Source: Kiritimatiellia bacterium
GTDB lineage: Bacteria > Verrucomicrobiota > Kiritimatiellia > RFP12 > UBA1067
DNA length: 30,596 nt
Direction of reading: 5' to 3'
NCBI GenBank assembly: GCA_904502135.1
Contig: CAJGDE010000010.1
Location: 1 to 30,596 of the forward strand
The notes under the pieces are model-generated. The model was not told the origin of the DNA. It did not search any database and worked only from the letters and a program-made list of their open reading frames with translations. Within the stretch, counting starts at the first letter, position 1, and every line of letters begins with the position of its first letter. This document shows positions 23,057 through 30,596 of the stretch, one piece after another. A program made the position numbers and the translations under genes.

Positions 23057-24243
23057 TTAAACTTCCCCATGGCTCTCTTAAAGCCTTCCTGAGAGCGTTG
23101 TATTATATTTTCGTCTACACTGCAACTGAGGCGGACATACCCTTCAAAGCCGAAGCCTTTGCCGGGCACAACGAGAATTTTCTCTTCCAAAAGCGCATCG
23201 ACGAATTTAGATTCATCATCTACCGGGCTTTTCGCAAAGAAATAAAAAGCCCCTTTAGGCATCTCAAATTCGATACCTGCGCCTGAGAGAACTTCCGCCA
23301 TCAACTTCCGGCGACGATCGTATATTTCAAGATCCACCGTCTCGTTCACCAAGGCGGCCGCTAAACGCTGACCGATTACAGGAGCATTGACAAAGCCAAG
23401 CGTACGATTGGTAAGCGTAACTGCGGCCGTCAGCGAAGAGCCGTCAGGCATATTTGGATTGGCCACAAAATAGCCTACGCGCTCGCCCGCAAGGGAAAGT
23501 GTTTTTGAAAATGACCCGAGAACACACGCATATTTCGAAAGCGGCAGAAGAGCCGGCACTTCTGCTCCGTCGTATGCGAAAGCGCGGTACGGCTCATCGC
23601 CCAGAAGGAAAATCGGGCGATCGCGTTTTTCATTTTCGCGCTCTATGATCTGAGCAATCGCCTCAAGGTCTTCTTTGGAATAAATGCACCCAGTTGGATT
23701 ATTGGGTGAGTTTATGATGATTGCACGGGTTTTCCGCGTTATAGCCTCTTCAATCGCCTTTATATCTGGTCTAAATGAAGGCGGTATTGATTTTACCGGC
23801 TTAAGAACGCCGCCGAAATGGCCGCAATAAGCGCCATACTCCACAAAATACGGCGCAGGCGTAATTATCTCATCCCCCGGATCAACAACAGCTCTAAAGA
23901 ATGATACGAGCGCTCCGGCGGCTCCGACGGTCATAACTACGTCATTTGGAGAAATAGGCGTATTTTGCTGAGTTGAAAGCATTTGAGCCATAGCCTGCCT
24001 TACGGCGGGAATACCGGCATTGGGGCAATATCCAAGACCGAGAGGCTTAACGGCTTCGGAAGCGATCTCTTCAAGCGCTTTGCGTGTCGCTTCGGGCGGC
24101 GGAACATCGGGGTTGCCTAATGAAAAGTCGCAGACTTTATCGGCCCCAAATTCTTTTTTAAGTTCCATCCCCTTCTCAAACATTCTCCGAATCCAGCTCG
24201 AAGAGGCCATTGAGTTCTTTATTTGATCTGTAACGGTTTGCAT
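23053..24243 (-). CDS. PLP-dependent class I aminotransferase
   Basis: The 396-residue product is a fold-type I aminotransferase of the aspartate/aromatic type. Active-site elements are visible: YFVEYGAYC region, NSPNNPTG (N181-N182) binding the cofactor and substrate, GDEPYRAF with D216 and Y219, and GSFSKTLSLAGERVGY with K247, the Schiff-base Lys; the C-terminal VRLSCS carries the substrate-binding Arg. It transfers amino groups between amino acids and 2-oxo acids; specificity is not readable, though SLGNPDVPPP near residue 41 is common in AspB-type enzymes. It lies 29 bases after lacZ and overlaps the YdjY-like gene. No clear promoter of its own is seen, but the weak TAAGAT upstream might add one. 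Confidence 0.9.
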   Translation of the reverse strand: MQTVTDQIKNSMASSSWIRRMFEKGMELKKEFGADKVCDFSLGNPDVPPPEATRKALEEIASEAVKPLGLGYCPNAGIPAVRQAMAQMLSTQQNTPISPNDVVMTVGAAGALVSFFRAVVDPGDEIITPAPYFVEYGAYCGHFGGVLKPVKSIPPSFRPDIKAIEEAITRKTRAIIINSPNNPTGCIYSKEDLEAIAQIIERENEKRDRPIFLLGDEPYRAFAYDGAEVPALLPLSKYACVLGSFSKTLSLAGERVGYFVANPNMPDGSSLTAAVTLTNRTLGFVNAPVIGQRLAAALVNETVDLEIYDRRRKLMAEVLSGAGIEFEMPKGAFYFFAKSPVDDESKFVDALLEEKILVVPGKGFGFEGYVRLSCSVDENIIQRSQEGFKRAMGKFK

Positions 24244-24272
24244 TCTTGTAAATCTTATTAGTTTGTTGAAAA

Positions 24273-27083
24273 TTATTTTGAGCTTAACCCTTCAATGATA
24301 AATTGAAGTTTATACACCGAATCATTTAACATATATTTAGGCAAAGGCCTAGCTCCCCAGCTGTCATCGCCGCCGACGCCCATTTGCGCAGCATCGATAT
24401 TAACCGTGATTTCATCACCTTCTTTTATCTCATACATGTGCTTTTTGCCATCAAGTTCGCTCTGCGGGTAAGGCCAGGCATTAAAGCCGAATGGTGCATT
24501 CACAGCCGTGATCTTAACTGGCGAGATTTTCTCCTTCGTCGCGGAAAGCGTGAGCGAGCGGCAAAGCGTGCGATAGCCTTGTTCTCCGGGCTCGATGTAA
24601 TTATCAGGGTTAAGTGCATTTGAAAGATACTTTACCCTTCCGGTCTTTTTGTCGGCAACGCCGCTGACAAGAGCGATAGAGGCGTTAAAATTTCCAAGAT
24701 ACGCTGCGGCTGCACGATCGCTGTAATTTTCCCACGGGCCCATGCCGTACCATGAGGCGGTTGAGAGAGCTTTGGGGACGGTAAAGGTTAGACCCGCCCT
24801 CGGCAGCGGCGGCAATCCCTTGGGAATCGTCAAAGTCCAATCAACGAGAGTTCTGCCGTCTTTAAGGGTTGAAACTTTAAGATCGCTTTTTACTCCGGCA
24901 GGAAGTTTCTGCTTTTCTGTCGCCTCTTTCCAGATTTTGCATACGTCCGGCATCTTCCATCCGCGGTCATTATCTGTCGGCGCGCGCCAGAAATTCAATT
25001 TGAAATGAGAGGCGATTTCTCCTGGCGCGGCGCTGTCGATCTCGGGAATTTCAACTTTTTTGAAAGGCTTTGTGAACTGTTCCCATGAAACTATACGATC
25101 GTCAAGCATGAAGGTGAAGAGAATAGCGTCGGCATCAGGAACGTTGGAGAGTTTGATTTTTTTAGAAGTTGAAGCCGGGATGTTCTCAAGTGAAAATTCA
25201 CCGTTTCCGACTTCGCGGCCGTCCTTTGTAGCGCTCCAGGCCCCGATGACATCGTCAAGAGTGATGAATGAATTGTCATTCCAGATCGTAACTTCAGCGC
25301 TCTTCCAATCCCACGCGTCGACATGGATGGGCCTGTAGGCATATTTAAATTCAAATGCGCCAGGATGCGGCTGACGATCGCCTCCAAACACTCCGTTGCA
25401 GCAGAAATTATCATCGTTCGGAAAATCGCCGAAGTCTCCGCCGTATGAGAGCACCTTACCGAGATTGTTCGTTTTCCAAAGGCTTTGATCAACGAAATCC
25501 CAAACGAAACCGCCCTGAAATGACGGATACTTGCGCGCCAAGTTCCAGTATTCCATCAATCCGCCTGTCGAATTGCCCATGGAATGAGTGTATTCACAAA
25601 GGATATAAGGCTTGGCAGGATTTTTCGAAACATATTCGCAGGCGCTCTTTGCGCGTGCGTACATCGGGCACATTATGTCTGAATGGTCCGTCCGCGCGGC
25701 TCCTTCATATTGTATCGGCCTTGTGGGATCGACCGACCGCATCGCCTTGTATTCTTCGACAAATGCCGGGCCGTCCCCCGCTTCGTTGCCCATAGACCAG
25801 ATGATGATTGAAGGATGATTGCGGAACGTTTTAACCATGTTGACGCCACGTTCAACATGCGATTTCAGAAACGCCGGATTTTTGGCGAGAGTCTTATCTC
25901 CATATCCCATGCCGTGAGATTCGATGTTGGCTTCACAAACGACATAAAGCCCTTCCGAATCGCAAAGTTCATACCATCTCGGATCGTTTGGATAATGGCT
26001 TGTGCGCACGGCGTTAAAGTTAAACTCCTTCATGAGCGCCATATCCTTGCGCATATTGGCGAGCGTCAACGTGTAACCTGTTTCAGGGTTCATCTCATGA
26101 CGGTCGGCGCCCTTGATGAGAATCCGCTTTCCGTTAACGAGCAGAACGCTGTCTTTTATTTCAACTTTTCTGAAACCGAAGGAGACGATATAATGATCGG
26201 TCCCTCCGAAAATCCACCAGCCGTACTTGAACTCGATCGGGGTAAGATACAGATACGGCGTTTCAGCGTTCCAGAGTTTCGGATTGTCAACGACTCTGCG
26301 TTTGAGTTCTTTGCCGTTTTCATCGCGAACGACAAATACACCCTGGCGATAATCATCTGTCAGAGTCGTTTCAACGATTAAATCCTTAGGAGCTTTTTTA
26401 TGTTCGCTGACAAGCTGAACATCGCGGAATATTCCGGAAAGACGCCAGAAATCCTGGTCTTCAAGAAAACTGCCGTCGCAATGTTTGTAGACCTCAACCT
26501 CAAGAGTGTTTTCGCCGAAAAGTTTCAGATGCTTTGTCAGATCAAATTCCGCCGGAAGACGGCTGTCTTCGCTGTAGCCGATATCCTTGCCGTTAAGCCT
26601 TACATACATAGCCGACGATACGCCGTAAAAGCGAACTATCGTGCGACGGAAGAACCAGCTCCAGGGGCGCTTGAATTTACAGGTGTAAAGGCCTACAGGA
26701 TTTCTGTATTTGTAACTTGTGAAGTATTTCGGCGGCTCGTTCATCGGATTGGGAGGCGTGGCCGAAAAAGGATACTTTATATTCGTATAAAGCGGCGGAT
26801 CGTAATCGCCCTGAAGCTGCCAGCATCCGGGAACGGTTATCTTGGAGACTTTTTCCCAATCTTTATCAGGGGCGCTCTTCCACTTGAAATCCCAAACGCC
26901 GTTTAGCGACATCACCCATTTTGATTTTTCTGCAGGCAAATCGAGCTGCTTTATGGCAAGAGCGGTCTCTTCGCTCTGGCAGGGGTAGATGACCGTTCTT
27001 TGCGGCAGTCTGTTAATGTTGTTTATTTCTGGCGTCAGCCAAGGCAGTACAGTTGTTGCAATAAGCGCAATTGTTAAGTTCAT
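24273..27083 (-). CDS. lacZ: Beta-galactosidase, GH2 (LacZ type)
   Basis: The 936-residue product has the LacZ domain order: jelly roll (about 55-225, LNGVWDFKW and PGCWQLQGDYDPPLYTN), immunoglobulin-like domain (226-310), TIM barrel (311-610), second immunoglobulin-like domain and the beta-sandwich with FWRAPTDNDRGW. The acid/base is E434 (MGNEAGDG) and the nucleophile E497 (ILCEYTHSMGN). It hydrolyses terminal beta-galactosides. MNLTIALIATTVLPW looks like a short signal peptide, suggesting a periplasmic enzyme, unlike E. coli LacZ. It is shorter than E. coli LacZ (1024); the stretch just before FWRAPTDND appears to lack roughly 30-40 residues of the sandwich's first strands. The start is fixed by AAGGGGG 5 bases upstream. 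Confidence 0.92.
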   Translation of the reverse strand: MNLTIALIATTVLPWLTPEINNINRLPQRTVIYPCQSEETALAIKQLDLPAEKSKWVMSLNGVWDFKWKSAPDKDWEKVSKITVPGCWQLQGDYDPPLYTNIKYPFSATPPNPMNEPPKYFTSYKYRNPVGLYTCKFKRPWSWFFRRTIVRFYGVSSAMYVRLNGKDIGYSEDSRLPAEFDLTKHLKLFGENTLEVEVYKHCDGSFLEDQDFWRLSGIFRDVQLVSEHKKAPKDLIVETTLTDDYRQGVFVVRDENGKELKRRVVDNPKLWNAETPYLYLTPIEFKYGWWIFGGTDHYIVSFGFRKVEIKDSVLLVNGKRILIKGADRHEMNPETGYTLTLANMRKDMALMKEFNFNAVRTSHYPNDPRWYELCDSEGLYVVCEANIESHGMGYGDKTLAKNPAFLKSHVERGVNMVKTFRNHPSIIIWSMGNEAGDGPAFVEEYKAMRSVDPTRPIQYEGAARTDHSDIMCPMYARAKSACEYVSKNPAKPYILCEYTHSMGNSTGGLMEYWNLARKYPSFQGGFVWDFVDQSLWKTNNLGKVLSYGGDFGDFPNDDNFCCNGVFGGDRQPHPGAFEFKYAYRPIHVDAWDWKSAEVTIWNDNSFITLDDVIGAWSATKDGREVGNGEFSLENIPASTSKKIKLSNVPDADAILFTFMLDDRIVSWEQFTKPFKKVEIPEIDSAAPGEIASHFKLNFWRAPTDNDRGWKMPDVCKIWKEATEKQKLPAGVKSDLKVSTLKDGRTLVDWTLTIPKGLPPLPRAGLTFTVPKALSTASWYGMGPWENYSDRAAAAYLGNFNASIALVSGVADKKTGRVKYLSNALNPDNYIEPGEQGYRTLCRSLTLSATKEKISPVKITAVNAPFGFNAWPYPQSELDGKKHMYEIKEGDEITVNIDAAQMGVGGDDSWGARPLPKYMLNDSVYKLQFIIEGLSSK

Positions 27084-27096
27084 AATAACCCCCTTT

Positions 27097-28728
27097 TTAT
27101 TTTTCTTGAGATTGATAGTCGCATTGAGATTGATTGTGGCATTCTATCATGTCATTCTGATTTTTGTCACAGTTTTTTGATGAATACCAATAAGCTCCCG
27201 ACGCGAAAACGCCAATGATTATGGCGAATATTAAAAACAGCGTCATCAAACCTTTTGGCTTTGCGCACTTTGTGAAGTCGGCAGCCATTTTCATGGAAAA
27301 TGACATCGGTCTATTAACCGCCCATCCTCCGGCGTTCAAAACGGCCGCTAAATCGCGCTTTCTGAGATTGAGATACGCAAGAAGCGTGCTGGGCAGAGAA
27401 ACTACGAGTATAAGCGAGATTATCGACAGCCCCATCTGCCAGGCCGTCATGTTGGAAATGGCGGCCATCAATGAGGCGGCTGCGGCGGTAAGAAATCCTA
27501 CGCCGATTCCGATAGCGGCTACGGAGCTTGCCAATGTTGCGGCCGAAGCGGTCTCGGCCGGCTTATCGACCGCCTTTTTAACGTCTGACGAAAGCTTCTG
27601 ATCGGCGCTCATCTGCTTGTCGGAGAGAAACTTTTTGACGGTTGACGCTATCGCCTCGCCAAGCTTTCGCCAAGGCGACCAGAACGCTTCTAACAATGAG
27701 ACTTGAGCCTCGACAACCTTAGTTATAACGGCGTCCCAATCCTTGCCGTCATAATCATAAAATACACCGTTGCGCCCGACATACAACCCGCCGATAGTGC
27801 CGGCTGTGACAACAGCACATATCGATCTTACGGCTCCGTCGCACGGCCGCGTAAGTTTTAGATACAAAACACAGCATTTGGATCTGCCTGAAAGAGCGCT
27901 GTGTGAAGCTTCAGAGTCCACATGGAAACACAAATTCATCTCTTTACCATCGATGCGCAAAATGCCCATCTGGAACATCGCCGGGTTTTTCGAACAATAC
28001 AGGCGATCCATCGTAACATAATTCGAGATGAATTCTCCGAGATATTTGCGGTAACGCAAAAACTTTTCATCTTCGATCAATGCCGCCTTGGCAGTAGCTG
28101 AAAACTCGGGCTTTGATTGAACCCATGTTCTATATTGCTGGAACGCGGCTTTAATTTTCTTCCAGTCAAAGCGCGTTATTGATGACTTTTCTCCGAGAAT
28201 GGGCTTTACGCACAAGTTGGAAAATTTTTCGATATCCTCGGCGTATTTCGGATTGATATGCGAAGAAAGCGGCAGTTCCTTATCTGGCTCGTCGGTGACA
28301 AGCGGCATATCGTCCGGCGTTGAAAAGAACACGTCGATAATCGATTCAACGGCAGCAAGTGACGCTTCGGCCGACGAAGTGTTTTCTCCCAAAATGGCAA
28401 TATCGCTTTTTTTACCTTCGTCGATCCAATTGTTAAGCGCGGCTTTTTCCATTTCAGAAGGCTCTTCTTTGTCAAGTTCTGATTGACGCGCCATGTTTGC
28501 CGCAAGCTTTTCATCTATGCCGGCGGCGGGCGAAAAGAGTTCTTCTTTTATAACGCCCTTCTTTTCCATAAAAGAAACTGCGCTTAAAACTTCTTCTGTT
28601 CTTATTCTTCCGTCTGCGTCGCTGTCAAGAAAGTCGAGCGTGCGTTTGTCAAAACGCAATGCCGCGCTCGGGCATGATATGACGTACCAGGATTTAACAT
28701 CTTCAGGTAAATTTATTTTTCTGTTCAT
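27097..28728 (-). CDS. EF-hand membrane protein of unknown function
   Basis: The 543-residue product is not of a family I can name. A textbook EF-hand calcium loop sits at D35-E46 (DSDADGRIRTEE), preceded by FDKRTLDFL. A long charged cytoplasmic-type region follows (about 60-370), with a Ser/Glu-rich part and a Trp/Lys region. The C-terminal third has hydrophobic segments (about 395-465, two or three helices, and 495-515), followed by a polar Asn/Gln/Cys tail. It therefore looks like a membrane protein with a calcium-binding soluble domain. The gene lies between an organophosphate-type transporter (16 bases upstream) and lacZ (13 bases downstream), all in one transcript. The ribosome-binding site is a weak AAAGAAG. 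Confidence 0.65.
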   Translation of the reverse strand: MNRKINLPEDVKSWYVISCPSAALRFDKRTLDFLDSDADGRIRTEEVLSAVSFMEKKGVIKEELFSPAAGIDEKLAANMARQSELDKEEPSEMEKAALNNWIDEGKKSDIAILGENTSSAEASLAAVESIIDVFFSTPDDMPLVTDEPDKELPLSSHINPKYAEDIEKFSNLCVKPILGEKSSITRFDWKKIKAAFQQYRTWVQSKPEFSATAKAALIEDEKFLRYRKYLGEFISNYVTMDRLYCSKNPAMFQMGILRIDGKEMNLCFHVDSEASHSALSGRSKCCVLYLKLTRPCDGAVRSICAVVTAGTIGGLYVGRNGVFYDYDGKDWDAVITKVVEAQVSLLEAFWSPWRKLGEAIASTVKKFLSDKQMSADQKLSSDVKKAVDKPAETASAATLASSVAAIGIGVGFLTAAAASLMAAISNMTAWQMGLSIISLILVVSLPSTLLAYLNLRKRDLAAVLNAGGWAVNRPMSFSMKMAADFTKCAKPKGLMTLFLIFAIIIGVFASGAYWYSSKNCDKNQNDMIECHNQSQCDYQSQEK

Positions 28729-28744
28729 AAGTTTCTTCTTTGTT

Positions 28745-30070
28745 TTAAGACTGCTTTTTATAAGCCGGCATTTTCCAGAGAGTTAAGAAAAAGATTCCTC
28801 CGATGACGCTCACGGCCATCATCGTGAAAATAGCAGAGCCCCAGCCTCCAGAATGCTGAACAAGCGACCCGCAGAGTTTGCCCGAGACGGCAACGCCGAT
28901 ATAGGAAAAAAGCGAGATAAATCCGATCGCCGTTCCTGTCAGATGTTTGGACGACAAGTTTGTGGCAGAGACTCCCGTTAACGCCTGCGGACCGTACAAT
29001 ACAAAACCAGAAGCAATCAAAGCGATTGAAGACAACGCAGGTGAGACGAGGGAATAAAACAATACGAGAAAAACTGCAGTCAGAAACATCAAAATGACAC
29101 AAAGTCTCGGCGCCTTTCCGCCAAAGAAGCGGTCGGTCATCCAGCCGCTTAAAAGCATCCCGCCTATACCAGCAAATTCAAAGAGCATTATGACAGTACC
29201 TGTTTCCGAGGCTGAAAAACCTTTAGTCTCCTGAAGCATTGTCGGCCCCCAGTCCGCTACAAGTGCGCGCACGGCGTTGATTGTAAAATTGCAAAAGCCG
29301 AGCATCCAAATTGCAGGATTAAGAAAGACGTCTTTGCAGATGCTCGAATGGGAAGAAGGAATATCTTGTACTTTTAACGAGGCGCTATCGTCAGACGGAA
29401 CGGATATCCCCTCTTCTTCGGGTGTCCCCGGCAGAATAAACCACATGACGAGAAGCCCCGTAAGACCGATTATCGCCATCGCCCAGAAACACCATTTCCA
29501 CATCCCCACGCCCTGATTGGCGGCGCCGAGAACACCAAGGCCCATGATTACGCCGCATAATTTGGCCACGAGTCCGCCGCCGATAGAATGACTTGTGTTC
29601 CATACGCTCATTTTTGTCGCCAATTCTTTCGGCGGCACCCAATGCGCGATCAATCTGGCGCACGGCGGAAAACCCGTGCCCTGGAAAAATTGACTGACAA
29701 CAAGAAGTATGCCGAAAGCCCAAATAGTCAAACTGCCCGACGTAAAGTCTGGGACAAAACCGAAGAGAATGTTGACGATTATGCAGGCGAGCAGCCCAAG
29801 GCAAAGCATCTTGCGGGAATTGACGCGATCTCCGATAATGCCGTTTAAAAATTTGGACAACCCGTAAATTATGCCGCCCCAGAAAAGAAAATTACCAAGC
29901 TGACTTTTTGAAATTCCGCAATCCTGCTCCAACCCCGGCATCGCAAAAGAAAAATTCTTGCGCATGAAATAAAAAAGCGTATACCCGATCATCGTGGCGA
30001 TAAGTACGCGCCACTGCATTCGTGAGAATCTGCGGGAATCGGAATTTTCTTTCTTTGAAACCTGAGTCAT
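28745..30070 (-). CDS. OPA-family MFS transporter (GlpT/UhpT type)
   Basis: The 441-residue product is a 12-helix major facilitator of the organophosphate:phosphate antiporter family. GYTLFYFMRKNFSFAMPGL near residue 29 matches the GlpT/UhpC signature (Y-x3-Y-xx-RKNF-xxAMP, the Arg being a phosphate-binding residue), followed by GLSKFLNGIIGDRVNSRK, SQFFQGTGFPPCARLIAHW and NTSHSIGGG, all close to GlpT. The central loop (about 215-245) is polar. It probably imports glycerol-3-phosphate or a sugar phosphate. Next to a glycerophosphodiesterase, glycerol-3-phosphate is the most plausible substrate. The upstream gene ends 4 bases before its ATG; GAAAGAGAA lies upstream within reach. Confidence 0.9.
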   Translation of the reverse strand: MTQVSKKENSDSRRFSRMQWRVLIATMIGYTLFYFMRKNFSFAMPGLEQDCGISKSQLGNFLFWGGIIYGLSKFLNGIIGDRVNSRKMLCLGLLACIIVNILFGFVPDFTSGSLTIWAFGILLVVSQFFQGTGFPPCARLIAHWVPPKELATKMSVWNTSHSIGGGLVAKLCGVIMGLGVLGAANQGVGMWKWCFWAMAIIGLTGLLVMWFILPGTPEEEGISVPSDDSASLKVQDIPSSHSSICKDVFLNPAIWMLGFCNFTINAVRALVADWGPTMLQETKGFSASETGTVIMLFEFAGIGGMLLSGWMTDRFFGGKAPRLCVILMFLTAVFLVLFYSLVSPALSSIALIASGFVLYGPQALTGVSATNLSSKHLTGTAIGFISLFSYIGVAVSGKLCGSLVQHSGGWGSAIFTMMAVSVIGGIFFLTLWKMPAYKKQS

Positions 30071-30074
30071 ACGA

Positions 30075-30596
30075 TTATTTGTTCTCTTTCAGTTTTTTAA
30101 TGACCGAAAACATAACGCTCGGATAGTCTGTTGAAAAACCGTCACATCCAAGGTCCCAAAGTTTAAAATAAACTTCTTCTGTTTCACCGCCCTCAAACGG
30201 AATAGAACAAACCGGGATGTTGTAAGAATGGAATTCTTCTATCATCTTTTTAAGAAACGAAGATCGTGGAACAAATTTTTCAGCCGCGTTCGGATTGTAA
30301 TACGAGTGGAGCGAAACGGCAGAAACTCCCTTAAAGCCATTCTCTCGCATCTGCTTCATTTTCGATTCGTAATGCGCTTCAAATCGGGCGATATCTTCTG
30401 CTGAATGTTCTGGGGTGGGTTTGGGCCATGTGCCGATCCAGATAAGGGTTTTGCCGCCAGGAACGGCTTTCATCCAATCGAGAGCCTTGTTGTAATCGCG
30501 CCCCGTGTAATACACCTGATCGACGACACCGGCCTCTTTGGCTTTTTGGGCTATGTACTGAGGGCCTGCGCCTTTTTCATCAACAAAACAAAGATA
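30075..30596 (-). CDS. Glycerophosphodiester phosphodiesterase, C-terminal part
   Basis: The frame stays open from the right window edge to the stop at 30075, giving 173 residues; the gene starts beyond the window. The sequence has a TIM-barrel rhythm: LIWIGTWPKP, KGVSAVSLHSYYNP, and near the end IPVCSIPFEGGETEEVYFKL followed by LGCDGFSTDYPSVM. The last matches the GDPD-family closing motif (xxGVDGIxTDxP). The enzyme would release glycerol-3-phosphate from deacylated phospholipids. The catalytic His/Glu pair lies outside the window, so activity cannot be checked. It is the first visible gene of the minus operon and directly precedes the transporter. Confidence 0.75.
   Translation of the reverse strand, partial: YLCFVDEKGAGPQYIAQKAKEAGVVDQVYYTGRDYNKALDWMKAVPGGKTLIWIGTWPKPTPEHSAEDIARFEAHYESKMKQMRENGFKGVSAVSLHSYYNPNAAEKFVPRSSFLKKMIEEFHSYNIPVCSIPFEGGETEEVYFKLWDLGCDGFSTDYPSVMFSVIKKLKENK

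Noticed and set aside
25815..26381. 188-residue open frame on the plus strand
   Set aside because: It is antisense to the catalytic part of lacZ and has no motif or initiation signal.
1..30596. Mobile elements, CRISPR arrays, tRNA or rRNA genes
   Set aside because: I saw no transposase, no regularly spaced direct repeats, and no tRNA-like cloverleaf in the short gaps between genes; a tool-based scan was not possible.

Overview
The window is 30.6 kb of gene-dense bacterial chromosome with about 25 protein genes. Few gaps exceed 100 bases, and I see no tRNA, rRNA, insertion sequence or CRISPR array. Gene content points to a Gram-negative, probably host-associated glycan degrader. It has fragments or whole genes of secreted glycosidases (GH29 fucosidase, GH127, GH2 beta-galactosidase), an amino-sugar salvage cassette, Tad pilus parts, a twin-arginine type exported phosphoesterase, and large proteins of no familiar family. 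I infer a PVC-superphylum member, possibly Kiritimatiellota or a relative. This rests on overall style and not on a marker gene.

Layout, left to right. (1) 1-319 is the tail of an alpha-L-fucosidase on +. (2) 384-1327 holds a small ORF behind a strong promoter, then an unrecognised exported protein. (3) 1361-5898 is a tightly coupled + operon: a membrane/TPR-like protein, a nucleotidyltransferase-sugar kinase fusion resembling MurU+AmgK, and an unknown 693-residue protein. (4) 5891-9687 is a second + operon: galE, an RNase R lacking its N-terminal OB domains, and a NahK-like N-acetylhexosamine kinase. (5) 9695-10513 on - is an L-fuculose-phosphate-type aldolase, divergent from (6) 10605-16781, where fhs (formate-THF ligase) is translationally coupled to cpaB, an FHA-CpaF ATPase and a tadB-like gene, followed by an RlmD-type methyltransferase. 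(7) 16813-19852 on + holds an exported metallophosphoesterase and a GH127 enzyme. (8) 19859-21909 on + holds pyrB, a small membrane protein and pgpA. (9) 22001-30596 is a six-gene - operon: glycerophosphodiesterase (partial), OPA-type MFS transporter, EF-hand membrane protein, lacZ, aminotransferase and an exported YdjY-like protein.

How the genes fit together: fucosidase plus fuculose-phosphate aldolase would handle fucose. LacZ, GalE, the NahK-like kinase and the kinase-nucleotidyltransferase fusion would handle galactose and N-acetylhexosamines from mucin- or milk-like glycans or from recycled cell wall.

The most distinctive signal is regulatory. Six promoters share the extended -10 motif TG(G/A)TATAAT. 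In four of them the hexamer is followed by exactly 7 bases and then ATG, which predicts leaderless mRNAs. Genes with GTG or TTG starts instead carry a strong AAGGGG-type ribosome-binding site.
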